From Phaeovulum molybdatiresistens (GTDB lineage: Bacteria > Pseudomonadota > Alphaproteobacteria > Rhodobacterales > Rhodobacteraceae), in the NCBI RefSeq assembly GCF_023544865.1, contig NZ_JAMJFX010000001.1, positions 124,001 through 188,000 of the forward strand: a stretch of 64,000 nucleotides of DNA. Reading direction: 5' to 3'. The position numbers and the translations under genes were made by a program. Shown piece by piece: positions 8,297-16,919 of the stretch (its first letter is position 1; each line of letters begins with the position of its first letter). Under the pieces are notes generated by a model. It did no database searches. It was not told the origin of the DNA and was given only the letters and a program-made list of their open reading frames with translations.

Positions 8297-10063
8297 ATGT
8301 CCGAGACGCCAGAGACCGGCTATCAGGTTCTCGCCCGCAAATACCGCCCCGCCACCTTTGCCGATCTGATCGGGCAAGAAGCGATGGTGCGCACGCTGAA
8401 AAACGCCTTTGCGGCCGACCGGATCGCCCATGCCTTCGTGATGACCGGGGTGCGCGGCGTGGGCAAGACCACCACCGCGCGGATCATCGCCAAGGGGCTG
8501 AACTGTGTCGGCCCCGACGGCACCGGCGGCCCCACGACCGAACCCTGCGGCACCTGCGAACATTGCAAGGCCATCGCCGAGGGCCGCCATGTCGATGTGA
8601 TGGAAATGGACGCCGCCAGCCGCACCGGCGTGGGCGACATCCGCGAAATCATCGAAAGCGTGCATTACCGGGCCGCCAGCGCGCGCTTCAAGGTCTATAT
8701 CATCGACGAGGTTCACATGCTGTCCACCAGCGCCTTCAACGCGCTGCTGAAGACGCTGGAAGAACCCCCCGCGCATGTGAAATTCATCTTCGCCACCACC
8801 GAGATTCGCAAGGTTCCGGTCACGGTGCTGTCGCGCTGTCAGCGGTTCGATCTGAAGCGCATCGAGCCCGAGGTGATGATGGCGCATCTGTCCCGCATCG
8901 CGGGCCTTGAGGGCGCAAGCCTCGCCCCCGATGCGCTGGCGCTGATCACGCGGGCGGCCGAAGGGTCAGTCCGCGACGCCATGAGCCTGATGGATCAGGC
9001 GATCGCGCATGGCGCGGGCGAAACCACCGCCGATCAGGTCCGCGCGATGCTGGGGCTGGCCGATCGCGGCCGGGTGCTGGACCTGTTCGACATGATCCTG
9101 AAGGGTCAGGCGGCCGAGGCGCTGGCGGAACTGGCCGGGCAATATGCCGATGGCGCCGATCCGATGGCGGTGCTGCGCGATCTGGCCGAAATCACGCACT
9201 GGATTTCCGTCATCAAGATCACGCCCGAAGCCGCCGAGGACCCGACCGTCCCCCCCGACGAACGCACGCGCGGCCAGGCGATGGCGGCCGCGATCCCGAT
9301 GCGGGTGCTGACGCGGATGTGGCAGATGCTGCTGAAGGCGCTGGAAGAGGTCGCGGCGGCGCCGAACGCGATGATGGCCGCCGAAATGGCGGTGATCCGG
9401 CTGACCCATGTGGCCGACCTGCCCGACCCGGAAACCTTGCTGAAACGCGTCCAGCAGGGGCCGGGCGCGGGCGCCCCGGGCCGCGGCCCGGCACCGGGTG
9501 GCGCGCCGGTGCATGGGGCGCCGGTGGCGATGGGCGGGCCTGCGACCATGGCCGGGCCCGTGGCGCGCGGCCCGGTCACGTCGTCCGGCGCGGCGACGGC
9601 GCGGGCGGTGGCACCGGAAACGGCGCTGGCGCGCTTTGCCCGCTTTGAAGACGTGCTGGACCTGGTGCGCAAGATGCGCGACGTCAAGCTGCTGCTGGAT
9701 ATCGAAAACCACCTGCGGCTGGTGCATTACGCCCCCGGCCGGATCGAGTTTCAGCCCACGGGCAACGCGCCGCGCGATCTGGCGCAGGTTCTGGGCGCGC
9801 GGCTGCAGGGCTGGACCGGCGCGCGCTGGGGCGTGTCGGTCGTGGCCGAGGGCGGCGGCGAAACCATCGCCGAGGCGCGTGACGCCGACCGGCGCAAGGC
9901 CGAGGCCGAGGCGCAGGACAACCCCCTGGTGCAAGCGATCTTCGCCGCCTTTCCACAGGCGAAATTCGAGGATATCCGCACCGCCGAGGCCCTGACCGCC
10001 GAGGCCCGGGCCGAAGCCCTGCCCGAGGTCGAGGACGAATGGGACCCTTTCGAGGACAATTGA
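8297..10063 (+). CDS. dnaX: DNA polymerase III subunits gamma/tau
   Basis: Clamp-loader ATPase of the replicative polymerase. The 588-aa protein opens YQVLARKYRPATFADLIGQE, then has Walker A GVRGVGKT (51-58), zinc-binding cysteines (Cys70, Cys84, Cys87, Cys90), Walker B IIDEVH (135-140) and the SRC sensor-II loop LSRCQRFDLK. Domain III follows, then a Gly/Pro/Ala-rich linker (about 390-445) and a tau-type C-terminal domain. I see no A-rich slippery heptamer of the E. coli kind, so a shortened gamma by frameshifting is not evident. It is first in an operon with ybaB (10-bp gap) and recR. Confidence 0.97.
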   Translation: MSETPETGYQVLARKYRPATFADLIGQEAMVRTLKNAFAADRIAHAFVMTGVRGVGKTTTARIIAKGLNCVGPDGTGGPTTEPCGTCEHCKAIAEGRHVDVMEMDAASRTGVGDIREIIESVHYRAASARFKVYIIDEVHMLSTSAFNALLKTLEEPPAHVKFIFATTEIRKVPVTVLSRCQRFDLKRIEPEVMMAHLSRIAGLEGASLAPDALALITRAAEGSVRDAMSLMDQAIAHGAGETTADQVRAMLGLADRGRVLDLFDMILKGQAAEALAELAGQYADGADPMAVLRDLAEITHWISVIKITPEAAEDPTVPPDERTRGQAMAAAIPMRVLTRMWQMLLKALEEVAAAPNAMMAAEMAVIRLTHVADLPDPETLLKRVQQGPGAGAPGRGPAPGGAPVHGAPVAMGGPATMAGPVARGPVTSSGAATARAVAPETALARFARFEDVLDLVRKMRDVKLLLDIENHLRLVHYAPGRIEFQPTGNAPRDLAQVLGARLQGWTGARWGVSVVAEGGGETIAEARDADRRKAEAEAQDNPLVQAIFAAFPQAKFEDIRTAEALTAEARAEALPEVEDEWDPFEDN

Positions 10064-10073
10064 GGAGAGCGTG

Positions 10074-10418
10074 ATGTTCAAGGGACTGGGCCAGCTTGGC
10101 GACATGGCCAAGATGATGAAGGCCGCCAAGGACATGCAGGACCGCATGGCCAGCCTGCAGGAAGACCTGGCGCAGCTGACCGTTCAGGGCGAATCCGGCG
10201 CGGGGCTGGTGCGCGCCACCGCCACCGCCAAGGGCGAGCTGACGGGGCTGTCGATCGACCCGTCGATCCTGGTGGCCTCGGAAAAAGAGGTGGTCGAGGA
10301 TCTGATCCTGGCCGCGATCAAGGATGCGCAGAAGCGCGCCGCCGAACGCGCGCAGGCGGAAATGGCCAAGCTGGCGCAGGAATTGGGCCTGCCGCCGGGC
10401 ATGAACCTGCCGGTCTGA
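10074..10418 (+). CDS. YbaB/EbfC family nucleoid-associated protein
   Basis: Small DNA-binding protein (114 aa) of the YbaB/EbfC family, a dimer with a tweezer-like shape that coats DNA. The first half is a long amphipathic helix ([18 protein letters not shown]), followed by strands ([19 protein letters not shown]), then a second helix rich in Ala/Gln and the usual [10 protein letters not shown] tail. The start follows GAGGAGA; an overlapping GTG three bases earlier is too close to that site. Its place between dnaX and recR is the standard one and hints at a role in replication or repair, not proved by sequence. Confidence 0.95.
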   Translation: MFKGLGQLGDMAKMMKAAKDMQDRMASLQEDLAQLTVQGESGAGLVRATATAKGELTGLSIDPSILVASEKEVVEDLILAAIKDAQKRAAERAQAEMAKLAQELGLPPGMNLPV

Positions 10419-10425
10419 GGCCGCC

Positions 10426-11025
10426 TTGGCCCGCGCGGCGGATGATATCGAGGCGCTGATCGCGCTGATGGCGCGGCTGCCGGGGCTTGGGCCACGCTCG
10501 GCCCGGCGGGCGGTGCTGCATCTGCTGCGCAAGCGCGCGGCCCTGATGGCGCCGCTGGCCGCCGCGATGGCCCATGTCGCCGAAACCGCGCGCGATTGCG
10601 CGATCTGCGGCAATATCTCTTCGGGCGAGATCTGTGAGATCTGCGCCGATCCCGCCCGCGCCACCGGTGAAATCTGCGTGGTCGAGGATGTGGCCGACCT
10701 GTGGGCGATGGAACGCGGGCGCGCCTTCAAGGGCCGGTATCACGTTCTGGGCGGCACGCTGTCGGCGCTGGATGCGGTGGGCCCCGAGGATCTGGGCATC
10801 CCGCGGCTGCTGGACCGGATCGGGGCGGAAGGCGTGCGCGAGGTGATCCTGGCGCTGAATGCCACGGTCGAGGGCCAGACCACCGCCCATTACATCGCCG
10901 AGGCGCTGGAGGGGCGCGACATCGCCATCACCAGCCTGGCGCAGGGTGTGCCGATCGGGGGCGAGCTGGATTACCTGGATGACGGCACGATTCAGGCGGC
11001 CTTGCGCGCAAGGCGGCGGTTCTGA
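10426..11025 (+). CDS. recR: Recombination mediator RecR
   Basis: RecFOR-pathway protein (199 aa) that helps load RecA onto gapped DNA. It shows the N-terminal helix-hairpin-helix ([20 protein letters not shown]), a zinc finger (CAICGNI to CEIC, about residues 60-75), a Toprim domain ([33 protein letters not shown]) and the C-terminal Walker-B-like [12 protein letters not shown]. The start codon appears to be TTG, eight bases past the ybaB stop with GAGG upstream; no ATG or GTG fits the conserved N-terminus. Likely translationally linked to ybaB. Confidence 0.95.
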   Translation: MARAADDIEALIALMARLPGLGPRSARRAVLHLLRKRAALMAPLAAAMAHVAETARDCAICGNISSGEICEICADPARATGEICVVEDVADLWAMERGRAFKGRYHVLGGTLSALDAVGPEDLGIPRLLDRIGAEGVREVILALNATVEGQTTAHYIAEALEGRDIAITSLAQGVPIGGELDYLDDGTIQAALRARRRF

Positions 11026-11131
11026 CCCTTTGCACCATTGATCCCCCGCCGGTGCGGGACTATCACGGGGCTAGGCCCCGCGGGCACACCCCACCGACCC
11101 CGCCGCTTTTGCAACCGCACGAGAGCCACGC

Positions 11132-11797
11132 ATGAACCGCCTCTATCACGTCACGCTTTCGCCCTTTTGCCGCAAGGTCCGCCTGACACTGGCCGAGAAG
11201 AAGATCGAGGTGGAGCTGATCGAGGAACGCTACTGGGAACGCAGCACCGAATTCCTGCGCCGCAACCCGGCCGGAAAGGTGCCGATCCTGCGGATGGATG
11301 GCCGCGTCATGGCGGAAAGCCAGGCGATCTGCGAATTCATCGAGGAAACCTGTCCCACCCCGCCCCTGATGCCGCGCGACCCCGAGGCGCGCTATGAGGT
11401 GCGAAGGCTGTGTGCCTGGTTCGACGACAAGTTCAACGACGAGGTCACCCGCAAGGTGATGGGGGAACGGGTCTGGAAGAAGGTGATGAAGCTGGGCTAT
11501 CCCGACAGCAAGACCGTGAAATCGGGGCTGGGGGCGATCAAGTATCACCTGGATTACATGGGCTGGCTGCTGGATCAGCGCCGCTGGCTGGCGGGCGATG
11601 TGATGACGCTGGCCGATTTCGCCGCCGCCGCGCATTTAAGCTGTCTGGACTATATCTCGGACGTGGATTGGGACCGGTCGGCCAATGTCAAGGACTGGTA
11701 TGCCAAGATCAAGTCGCGCCCGGCCTTCCGGTCGCTTCTGGCCGATCAGCTGCCGGGCCTGCCGCCCGCGCCGCAATATGCAGAGCTTGATTTCTGA
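11132..11797 (+). CDS. Glutathione S-transferase family protein
   Basis: Cytoplasmic GST-fold protein of 221 aa. The thioredoxin-like N-terminal domain has LYHVTLSPFCRKVRL with SPFC at the active-site position, the cis-proline region NPAGKVPIL and the glutathione-binding ESQAICEFIEE. The all-helical C-terminal domain contains LAGDVMTLADFAAAAHLS, the family N-capping box. It may use Ser or Cys as catalytic residue; substrate unknown. A single-gene unit followed by a copy of the dispersed repeat. Confidence 0.93.
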   Translation: MNRLYHVTLSPFCRKVRLTLAEKKIEVELIEERYWERSTEFLRRNPAGKVPILRMDGRVMAESQAICEFIEETCPTPPLMPRDPEARYEVRRLCAWFDDKFNDEVTRKVMGERVWKKVMKLGYPDSKTVKSGLGAIKYHLDYMGWLLDQRRWLAGDVMTLADFAAAAHLSCLDYISDVDWDRSANVKDWYAKIKSRPAFRSLLADQLPGLPPAPQYAELDF

Positions 11798-11818
11798 TCG
11801 GGCGCGCGGGCGGGACGC

Positions 11819-11869
11819 GGCGGGGGCGCTGCCCCCGCACCCCCGAGGTATTTGCGGCAAGATGAAAGG
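11819..11869 (+). repeat. Dispersed intergenic repeat, copy A
   Basis: A GGGGGC/GCCCCC hairpin followed by CACCCCCGAGGTATTTG and GGCAAGATGAAAGG. The same order of elements occurs at 26665-26718 (inverted), and the tail recurs at 44607-44646 and, more diverged, at 39022-39062. It fills most of the gap between the GST gene and queG and probably supplies the queG ribosome site (AAAGG). Confidence 0.75.
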
Positions 11870-11875
11870 CGCATC

Positions 11876-12922
11876 GTGACGGATTTGAAGGCGCGGCTGA
11901 TCGGCAAGGCCCTGCAAGAGGGGTTTTCCAAGGCGCGCATCTGTCGGCCCGATGCCATCCCCGAGGCGGCCGCGCGGCTGGAGGCCTTTGTGGCGGCAGG
12001 GATGCATGGGCAGATGGGCTGGATGGCCGAGCGGATGGGCTGGCGCGGCGATCCGGCCGCGCTGTGGCCCGAGGCGCGTTCCGTCGTGATGCTGGCCGAG
12101 GTCTATACCCCCGAGGCCGACCCGACCGCAGTTCTGGGCCGCCCGGACCGGGGGGCCGTGTCGGTTTATGCGCAGGGCAAGGATTATCACGATCTGGCCA
12201 AGCGGCGGCTGAAGCGGGTTGGCCGCTGGCTGTTGGATGAGGCCGGGCGTGCGGGCCAAACCGCCGGGATCAAGGTCTTTGTCGATACCGCGCCGGTGAT
12301 GGAAAAGCCGTTGGCGCAGGCGGCGGGGCTGGGCTGGCAGGGCAAGCACACCAATCTGCTGGCGCGGGATCTGGGCAACTGGTTCTTTCTGGGGGCAATC
12401 TTCACCACGCTGGACCTGGCGCCCGACGCGCCCGAGGTGAGCCATTGCGGATCGTGCCGGGCCTGTCTGGACGCCTGCCCGACAGGGGCCTTTCCCGCAC
12501 CCTACCAGCTGGATGCGCGGCGCTGCATTTCGTATCTGACGATCGAGCACAAGGGGCCGGTGGACCCGGACCTGCGCGCGCGACTGGGCAACCGGATCTA
12601 TGGCTGTGACGATTGTCTGGCGGCCTGTCCCTGGAACAAGTTCGCCGCCGCCGCGCATGAAATCGGCTATGCCCCGCGAGAGGTCGATGCGCCGCTGTTG
12701 GCGGAGCTTGCGGTGCTGGACGATGCCGGGTTTCGCGCGCGCTTTGCCGGCAGCCCGATCAAGCGCATCGGGCGCGACCGGATGGTGCGTAACGTTCTGT
12801 ATGCAATCGGCAATTCCGGCCTACCCGCGCTGGCCGAGGTGGCGGCGGGACTGACCGCGGACCCAGACCCGGCGGTGGCCGATGCCGCCGCCTGGGCGCT
12901 GGCGCGGCTGCGCAAGCCCTAA
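11876..12922 (+). CDS. queG: Epoxyqueuosine reductase
   Basis: Last step of queuosine tRNA modification: reduces epoxyqueuosine to queuosine using cobalamin and two 4Fe-4S clusters. The 348-aa protein has the N-terminal cobalamin-binding region ([25 protein letters not shown]), [30 protein letters not shown], and paired ferredoxin motifs [16 protein letters not shown] and [15 protein letters not shown]-terminal HEAT-like segment follows ([20 protein letters not shown]). I chose the GTG downstream of AAAGG; a TTG 24 bases earlier lies inside the repeat. Confidence 0.95.
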   Translation: MTDLKARLIGKALQEGFSKARICRPDAIPEAAARLEAFVAAGMHGQMGWMAERMGWRGDPAALWPEARSVVMLAEVYTPEADPTAVLGRPDRGAVSVYAQGKDYHDLAKRRLKRVGRWLLDEAGRAGQTAGIKVFVDTAPVMEKPLAQAAGLGWQGKHTNLLARDLGNWFFLGAIFTTLDLAPDAPEVSHCGSCRACLDACPTGAFPAPYQLDARRCISYLTIEHKGPVDPDLRARLGNRIYGCDDCLAACPWNKFAAAAHEIGYAPREVDAPLLAELAVLDDAGFRARFAGSPIKRIGRDRMVRNVLYAIGNSGLPALAEVAAGLTADPDPAVADAAAWALARLRKP

Positions 12923-12986
12923 CTTTGCCATGATCGACTGGCAATCGAAACCGGATTGTCATCAAAGTTGCACCACAGATCCTTCC

Positions 12987-13382
12987 ATGACCCTATTGCT
13001 TGCCTTTTTGGGCTACATCGTCTTTGCCAGCCTGTTCACCTTTCTGGTCTTTGCCGTGGACAAGCGGCGCGCGATCCGCGGCGACTGGCGCATTCCCGAG
13101 CGGACCTTGCTGTGGCTGTCTTTCTGGGGCGGCTCGCCGGGGGCCAAGGCCGCGCAGGCGTTGCTGCGCCACAAGACCAGAAAGCAGCCCTTCGCGCGAC
13201 GGCTGAACCAGGTCATCGCGATACAGGGGGTGATCGGGGTTCTGGCCTTCACGCCCGCGGGGGCGCATCTGCACGACGCCGGAACCACGGTGGTGCAGCG
13301 GTTTCAGGAAGAGCTGGCCACCGCCCTGCCCGAACCGTCGCGCGAAAAATCCTTGCCGCGCCGGTTCGGCCCGGGGTCGTGA
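12987..13382 (+). CDS. DUF1294 family membrane protein
   Basis: Short inner-membrane protein, about 131 aa, of unknown function. It shows MTLLLAFLGYIVFASLFTF as first membrane helix, then the DUF1294 signature AVDKRRAIRGDWRIPERTLLWLSFWGGSPGAKAAQ and the basic RHKTRKQPF. A second hydrophobic stretch (VIAIQGVIGVLAFTPAG) follows. The start is uncertain: no good ribosome site, and the frame is open upstream with an ATG at 12930. It lies 64 bp past queG and may be cotranscribed. Confidence 0.88.
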   Translation: MTLLLAFLGYIVFASLFTFLVFAVDKRRAIRGDWRIPERTLLWLSFWGGSPGAKAAQALLRHKTRKQPFARRLNQVIAIQGVIGVLAFTPAGAHLHDAGTTVVQRFQEELATALPEPSREKSLPRRFGPGS

Positions 13383-13426
13383 TCCCGGGGGCTTCCCTTT
13401 CGCGCGGGTGTGGGTAACCTGCCGCC

Positions 13427-14344
13427 ATGTCACCGCTTCGGGGTATCCTTCTTAAAATCGCCTCGGTCCTTGTGTTCATCGCCATGTCGGCGCTGATCAA
13501 GGCCACGGCGGCGCATGTGCCGGCGGGTGAGGCGGTGTTCTTTCGGTCCTTCTTTGCGATCCCGGTGATCCTGGTCTGGCTGGCCTGGCGACACGAGCTT
13601 GGGTCCGGCCTGCGGGTCGCGCAGCCGATGGGCCATGTCTGGCGCGGGGTCGTGGGGACGGCGGCGATGGGGTTCGGCTTTGCCGGCCTTGGCCTGTTGC
13701 CGCTGCCCGAGGTCACCGCGATCGGCTATGCCGCACCTCTGCTGACGGTGGTCTTTGCCGCGATGTTTCTGGGCGAGGAGGTGCGGTTGTTCCGGCTATC
13801 GGCAGTGGCGCTGGGGATGGTGGGGGTGCTGATCGTGCTGTCGCCGCGCCTTGGCACCTTTGGCGCCGCCACCGAGCGTGAGATGCTGGGCGCGGTGGTG
13901 GTGCTGGTGGGCGCGGCCTGTGCGGCACTGGCGCAGGTTTTCGTGCGCAAGCTGGTGGCCACCGAACGCACCTCGGCCATCGTGTTCTGGTTTTCGGTCA
14001 CCGCCTCGGCGCTGTCGCTGGTCACATTGCCCTTCGGTTGGGTTCTGCCATCGGCATACGAAGCGATGCTGCTGGTTTCGGCGGGGCTGTTGGGCGGGTT
14101 GGGGCAGATCCTGCTGACATCCTCTTACCGGCATGCCGATGCCTCGATCGTGGCGCCGTTCGAATATGTCTCGATGATCTTCGCGCTGGCGATCGGCTTT
14201 GTCTTCTTCGATGAGGTGCCGACGCTGGTGATGCTGGGCGGCGCGGCGCTGGTTATCCTGGCGGGGGTGCTGATCATCTGGCGCGAACGCCAGCTGGGGA
14301 TTGAACGCGCGCGCCAGCGCAAGGCGATGACCCCGCAGGGTTGA
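13427..14344 (+). CDS. EamA/DMT superfamily transporter
   Basis: Inner-membrane permease of the drug/metabolite transporter family, 305 aa with ten predicted helices in two EamA repeats. The first repeat includes GEAVFFRSFFAIPVILV and PLPEVTAIGYAAPLLTVVFAAMFLGEEV; the second, SSYRHADASIVAPFEYVSMIFALAIGFVFFDEVP. The tail is basic and cytosolic. This subgroup resembles RhaT/YdcZ-like metabolite exporters, but the substrate cannot be told. It follows the DUF1294 gene on the same strand with a 44-bp gap. Confidence 0.93.
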   Translation: MSPLRGILLKIASVLVFIAMSALIKATAAHVPAGEAVFFRSFFAIPVILVWLAWRHELGSGLRVAQPMGHVWRGVVGTAAMGFGFAGLGLLPLPEVTAIGYAAPLLTVVFAAMFLGEEVRLFRLSAVALGMVGVLIVLSPRLGTFGAATEREMLGAVVVLVGAACAALAQVFVRKLVATERTSAIVFWFSVTASALSLVTLPFGWVLPSAYEAMLLVSAGLLGGLGQILLTSSYRHADASIVAPFEYVSMIFALAIGFVFFDEVPTLVMLGGAALVILAGVLIIWRERQLGIERARQRKAMTPQG

Positions 14345-14437
14345 AAACCGCCCGTTCGCGCCCGCGCCGCAACTTGGGGATGAAATTCCGCGCGCAGGGC
14401 CCTATACTTTGGGCATGCACAGCTGAAGGAGGATCAG

Positions 14438-14629
14438 ATGGGCCGACATATCATCGACCGCGCCACGCCCCGGGCCGAAGGCACCCGCGTGAAAACCTAT
14501 CTGGATATGGATCGCAAAAGCGGGCTTCACCCGGCGATCCGCATCCTGTCACAGCGCCCCGCCACCCGCGGGGACGACGGGCGCAAATTACGCGAATTCG
14601 CCCGGATCGAACGCGGCCAGCGGGCCTGA
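14438..14629 (+). CDS. Small uncharacterised basic protein
   Basis: A 63-aa protein I do not recognise: MGRHIIDRATPRAEGTRV, then a middle rich in Arg/Lys/Asp and ending EFARIERGQRA. No membrane segment, cysteine or signal. What makes it convincing is the very strong ribosome site AAGGAGGA six bases before the ATG, and codon usage like its neighbours. It stands alone between the EamA gene and the converging ilvE, ending at a hairpin. Confidence 0.65.
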   Translation: MGRHIIDRATPRAEGTRVKTYLDMDRKSGLHPAIRILSQRPATRGDDGRKLREFARIERGQRA

Positions 14630-14639
14630 TCCGGGGATG

Positions 14640-14660
14640 GGTGGGCGCCGGACGCCCACC
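14640..14660. terminator. Hairpin between convergent small gene and ilvE
   Basis: GGTGGGCG and CGCCCACC form a perfect 8-bp stem with a 5-nt loop, centred between two converging stop codons. There is no U tract on either strand, so it may be a bidirectional transcription barrier rather than a classic terminator. Confidence 0.45.
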
Positions 14661-14670
14661 CGCCTTGCGA

Positions 14671-15540
14671 TTAGCTGCGCACCAGCTTTTCGTAAGAGGC
14701 TGCGATGTCCAGCGTCAGCGCGCCGACCTCGAAAGTGTAATCCCCGATCTGGCCGATCGGCGTGACCTCGGCGGCGGTGCCGGTCAGCCAGGCCTGCTGG
14801 AAGCCTTCCAGTTCCGACGGCTCGATCCGGCGTTCATGCACGGTGATGCCCTTTTCCTTCAGCATCTGGATCACGGTCTGACGGGTGATGCCGTTCAGGA
14901 AGCAATCGGCCAGCGGGGTGTGCACCTCGCCATCCTTGACGAAGAAGATGTTGGCGCCGGTGCATTCCGCGACATAGCCGCGCCAGTCCATGAACAGCGC
15001 ATCCGAACAGCCCTTGGCCTCGGCCGCGTGCTTGGACATGGTGCAGATCATGTAAAGGCCCGCCGCCTTGGCCGCGACCGGGATGGTTTCGGGGCTGGGG
15101 CGCTTCCATTTGGCTATGTCGATCTTGGCGCCCTTGGTCTTGGCGTCGCCGTAATAGGCGCCCCATTCCCAACCGGCGACCGCCAGCCGCACCGGGTTGC
15201 GCTTGGCCGAAACGCCCATGTCATCGCCCGCCCCGCGCCAGGCCACCGCGCGCACATAGGCGTCGGTCCAGTTGTTGGCCTTCAGCATGGCATATTTCGC
15301 CTCTTCGATCTGCTCGACCGAATAGGGGATTTCCATGTCCAGCAGGTTTGCCGACATGCGCAGACGTTCGGAATGTTCCACGGATTTGAAGATCTTGCCG
15401 TTATAGCAGCGTTCGCCCTCGAACACGGACGAGGCGTAGTGCAGGGCATGGGTCAGGATATGGACCTTGGCATCGCGCCATTCCACCAGCTTGCCATCCA
15501 TCCAGATCCAGCCATCGCGATCGTCATAAGCACCGGCCAT
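14671..15540 (-). CDS. ilvE: Branched-chain amino acid aminotransferase
   Basis: PLP enzyme for the last step of valine, leucine and isoleucine synthesis, transferring the amino group from glutamate. The 289-aa fold-type IV protein has the opening WIWMDGKLVEWRDAKVHILTHALHYASSVFEG, the PLP lysine in IPVAAKAAGLY, and the cofactor clamp RGYVAECTGANIFFVKDGEVHTP. The start is set by GGAGGAC six bases before the ATG; the frame is open for another 260 codons upstream, but that is antisense to petP. It is divergent from petP, with a shared 150-bp control region. Confidence 0.96.
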   Translation of the reverse strand: MAGAYDDRDGWIWMDGKLVEWRDAKVHILTHALHYASSVFEGERCYNGKIFKSVEHSERLRMSANLLDMEIPYSVEQIEEAKYAMLKANNWTDAYVRAVAWRGAGDDMGVSAKRNPVRLAVAGWEWGAYYGDAKTKGAKIDIAKWKRPSPETIPVAAKAAGLYMICTMSKHAAEAKGCSDALFMDWRGYVAECTGANIFFVKDGEVHTPLADCFLNGITRQTVIQMLKEKGITVHERRIEPSELEGFQQAWLTGTAAEVTPIGQIGDYTFEVGALTLDIAASYEKLVRS

Positions 15541-15601
15541 CTTGTCCTCCTTCGGAACCCGATTTGCAAATGTTGCGCCCGATTGGTCCGTTTCGGACAT
15601 A

Positions 15602-15615
15602 AAGTTGCGCAAATT
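15602..15615. promoter_or_regulatory. Candidate MarR/PetP operator dyad
   Basis: AAGTTGCGCAAATT is a 14-bp inverted repeat with one mismatched pair around a perfect TTGCGCAA core. It lies 25 bp upstream of the petP -35 box and 62 bp from the ilvE start codon. MarR proteins commonly bind such dyads next to their own gene. A second dyad, GTCCG-TTT-CGGAC, is at 15586-15598. Confidence 0.45.
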
Positions 15616-15639
15616 TAGCGGATCGGTAACAATTGATTC

Positions 15640-15668
15640 TTGGAAAGTCAACAACGCTGACATAAAAT
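15640..15668 (+). promoter_or_regulatory. Sigma70-type promoter of petP-petR
   Basis: TTGGAA and TAAAAT lie 17 bp apart, 22 bp upstream of the petP start. This is one of the better matches in the window. Confidence 0.65.
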
Positions 15669-15690
15669 CGCGGCAAAGCGAGGGGGCACA

Positions 15691-16191
15691 ATGGCCGACA
15701 CCGGGGTTCAGGGCGGGGAAGCCCTTCTGTTTCTGACCGATGAGCAGTTGCGCCGCGGCATCGAGGCGATGTTCTTTGCCTATCGCGGCTTCACCGCCGA
15801 CCCCGACAAGATCCTGGAACAGATGTCCTACGGGCGCGCGCATCACCGCGCGATGCATTTCATCAACCGCCAGCCGGGGCTGACCGTGACCACGCTTCTG
15901 TCGGTTCTGGGGGTGACCAAACAAAGCCTGAACCGCGTGCTGCGCACCCTGATCGAGGACGGCCTGGTCGAAAGCCGCGTGGGCCGCAAGGACAAGCGCG
16001 AACGCCACCTGTTCCTGACCGCGAAGGGCGCCGATCTGGAACGCGAACTGTCCGAGGCGCAGCGCGGGCGGATGCGTGCAGCCTATCGCGCCGCCGGCCC
16101 GCAGGCGGTCGCGGGCTTCCGCCAGGTGCTGGAGGCGATGATGGACCCCGAGATGCGCCGCCACTTCGCGACGATGCGGGACGGCGCCTGA
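15691..16191 (+). CDS. petP: MarR-family regulator PetP
   Basis: DNA-binding regulator of 166 aa. The winged helix-turn-helix occupies about 45-120: QMSYGRAHHRAMHFINRQPGLTVTTLLSVLGVTKQSLNRVLRTLIEDGLVE, with wing SRVGRKDKRERHLFLTAKG. Position and pairing with an OmpR-type regulator directly upstream of petABC match petP-petR described in Rhodobacter capsulatus, where they are needed for growth. The stop overlaps the petR start (ATGA), so the two are translationally coupled. The ligand is unknown. Confidence 0.93.
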   Translation: MADTGVQGGEALLFLTDEQLRRGIEAMFFAYRGFTADPDKILEQMSYGRAHHRAMHFINRQPGLTVTTLLSVLGVTKQSLNRVLRTLIEDGLVESRVGRKDKRERHLFLTAKGADLERELSEAQRGRMRAAYRAAGPQAVAGFRQVLEAMMDPEMRRHFATMRDGA

Positions 16192-16919
16192 TGTCGGGCG
16201 GCGGGGCGGGCAATCAGCCGGGGGTGCATCTGCTGATCGTGGATGATGACGAACGCATCCGCGGCCTTTTGCAGAAGTTCCTGATCCGCAACGGCTTTCT
16301 GGTGACCGCGGCGCGCGATGCGGCACAGGCGCGGCGCCTGCTGGAGGGGTTGGAATTCAACCTGATCGTGCTGGATGTGATGATGCCGGGCGAGGATGGG
16401 CTTAGCCTGACGCGCGATCTGCGGCGCCGTCTGGACACGCCGATCCTTCTGTTGACCGCGCGCGGCGAAACCCGCGACCGGATCGAGGGGCTGGAGGCGG
16501 GGGCCGATGACTATCTGCCCAAACCCTTTGAACCCAAAGAGCTGTTGTTGCGCATCAACGCGATCCTGCGCCGCGCCCCGACAGAGGTGCCGACGGGCCC
16601 CAAGGCGCTGCATCTGGGCCCGCTGCGCTATGACCCGGACCGGGGCGAATTGTGGCAAGGCGACGTTCCGGTGCGCCTGACGGCGACCGAGGCGGCGTTG
16701 ATGCGCATCTTTTCCGCCCGCGCGGGCGAGGTGGTCAGCCGCACCGAACTGATCGAGGAACTGGGCCGCGACCGGGGCGGCACCTCAGATGAGGGCGGCG
16801 GGGACCGCGCGGTGGACGTGCAGATCACCCGGCTGCGCCGCAAGATCGAACCCGACCCGCGCGAGCCGCGATTCCTTCAGACGGTGCGCGGGCTGGGCTA
16901 CATGCTGTCCCCCGAATAG
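16191..16919 (+). CDS. petR: OmpR-family response regulator PetR
   Basis: Two-component response regulator, 242 aa. The receiver domain has the acidic pocket DDD (18-20), phospho-acceptor Asp62 in VLDVMMPGEDG, and Lys111 in DYLPKPF. The C-terminal winged helix (about 135-240) has LTATEAALMRIFSARAGEVVSRTEL and VDVQITRLRRKIEPDPREPRFLQTVRGLGYML. No histidine kinase gene is nearby, so its kinase is encoded elsewhere or absent. Coupled to petP and 200 bp upstream of petA, it is the R. capsulatus PetR orthologue by synteny. Confidence 0.94.
   Translation: MSGGGAGNQPGVHLLIVDDDERIRGLLQKFLIRNGFLVTAARDAAQARRLLEGLEFNLIVLDVMMPGEDGLSLTRDLRRRLDTPILLLTARGETRDRIEGLEAGADDYLPKPFEPKELLLRINAILRRAPTEVPTGPKALHLGPLRYDPDRGELWQGDVPVRLTATEAALMRIFSARAGEVVSRTELIEELGRDRGGTSDEGGGDRAVDVQITRLRRKIEPDPREPRFLQTVRGLGYMLSPE

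Noticed and set aside
8297..10063. Programmed frameshift in dnaX producing gamma
   Set aside because: No A-rich slippery heptamer with downstream hairpin was seen in the linker region, and both domains read through in one frame.
11066..11080. GGGGC-TAG-GCCCC hairpin between recR and the GST gene as terminator
   Set aside because: Short stem with a GC-rich tail and no U tract; I could not distinguish it from chance in this GC-rich sequence.
15541..16326. 260-residue N-terminal extension of ilvE
   Set aside because: Runs antisense through petP; the family's true N-terminus and a strong GGAGGAC site fix the start at 15540.
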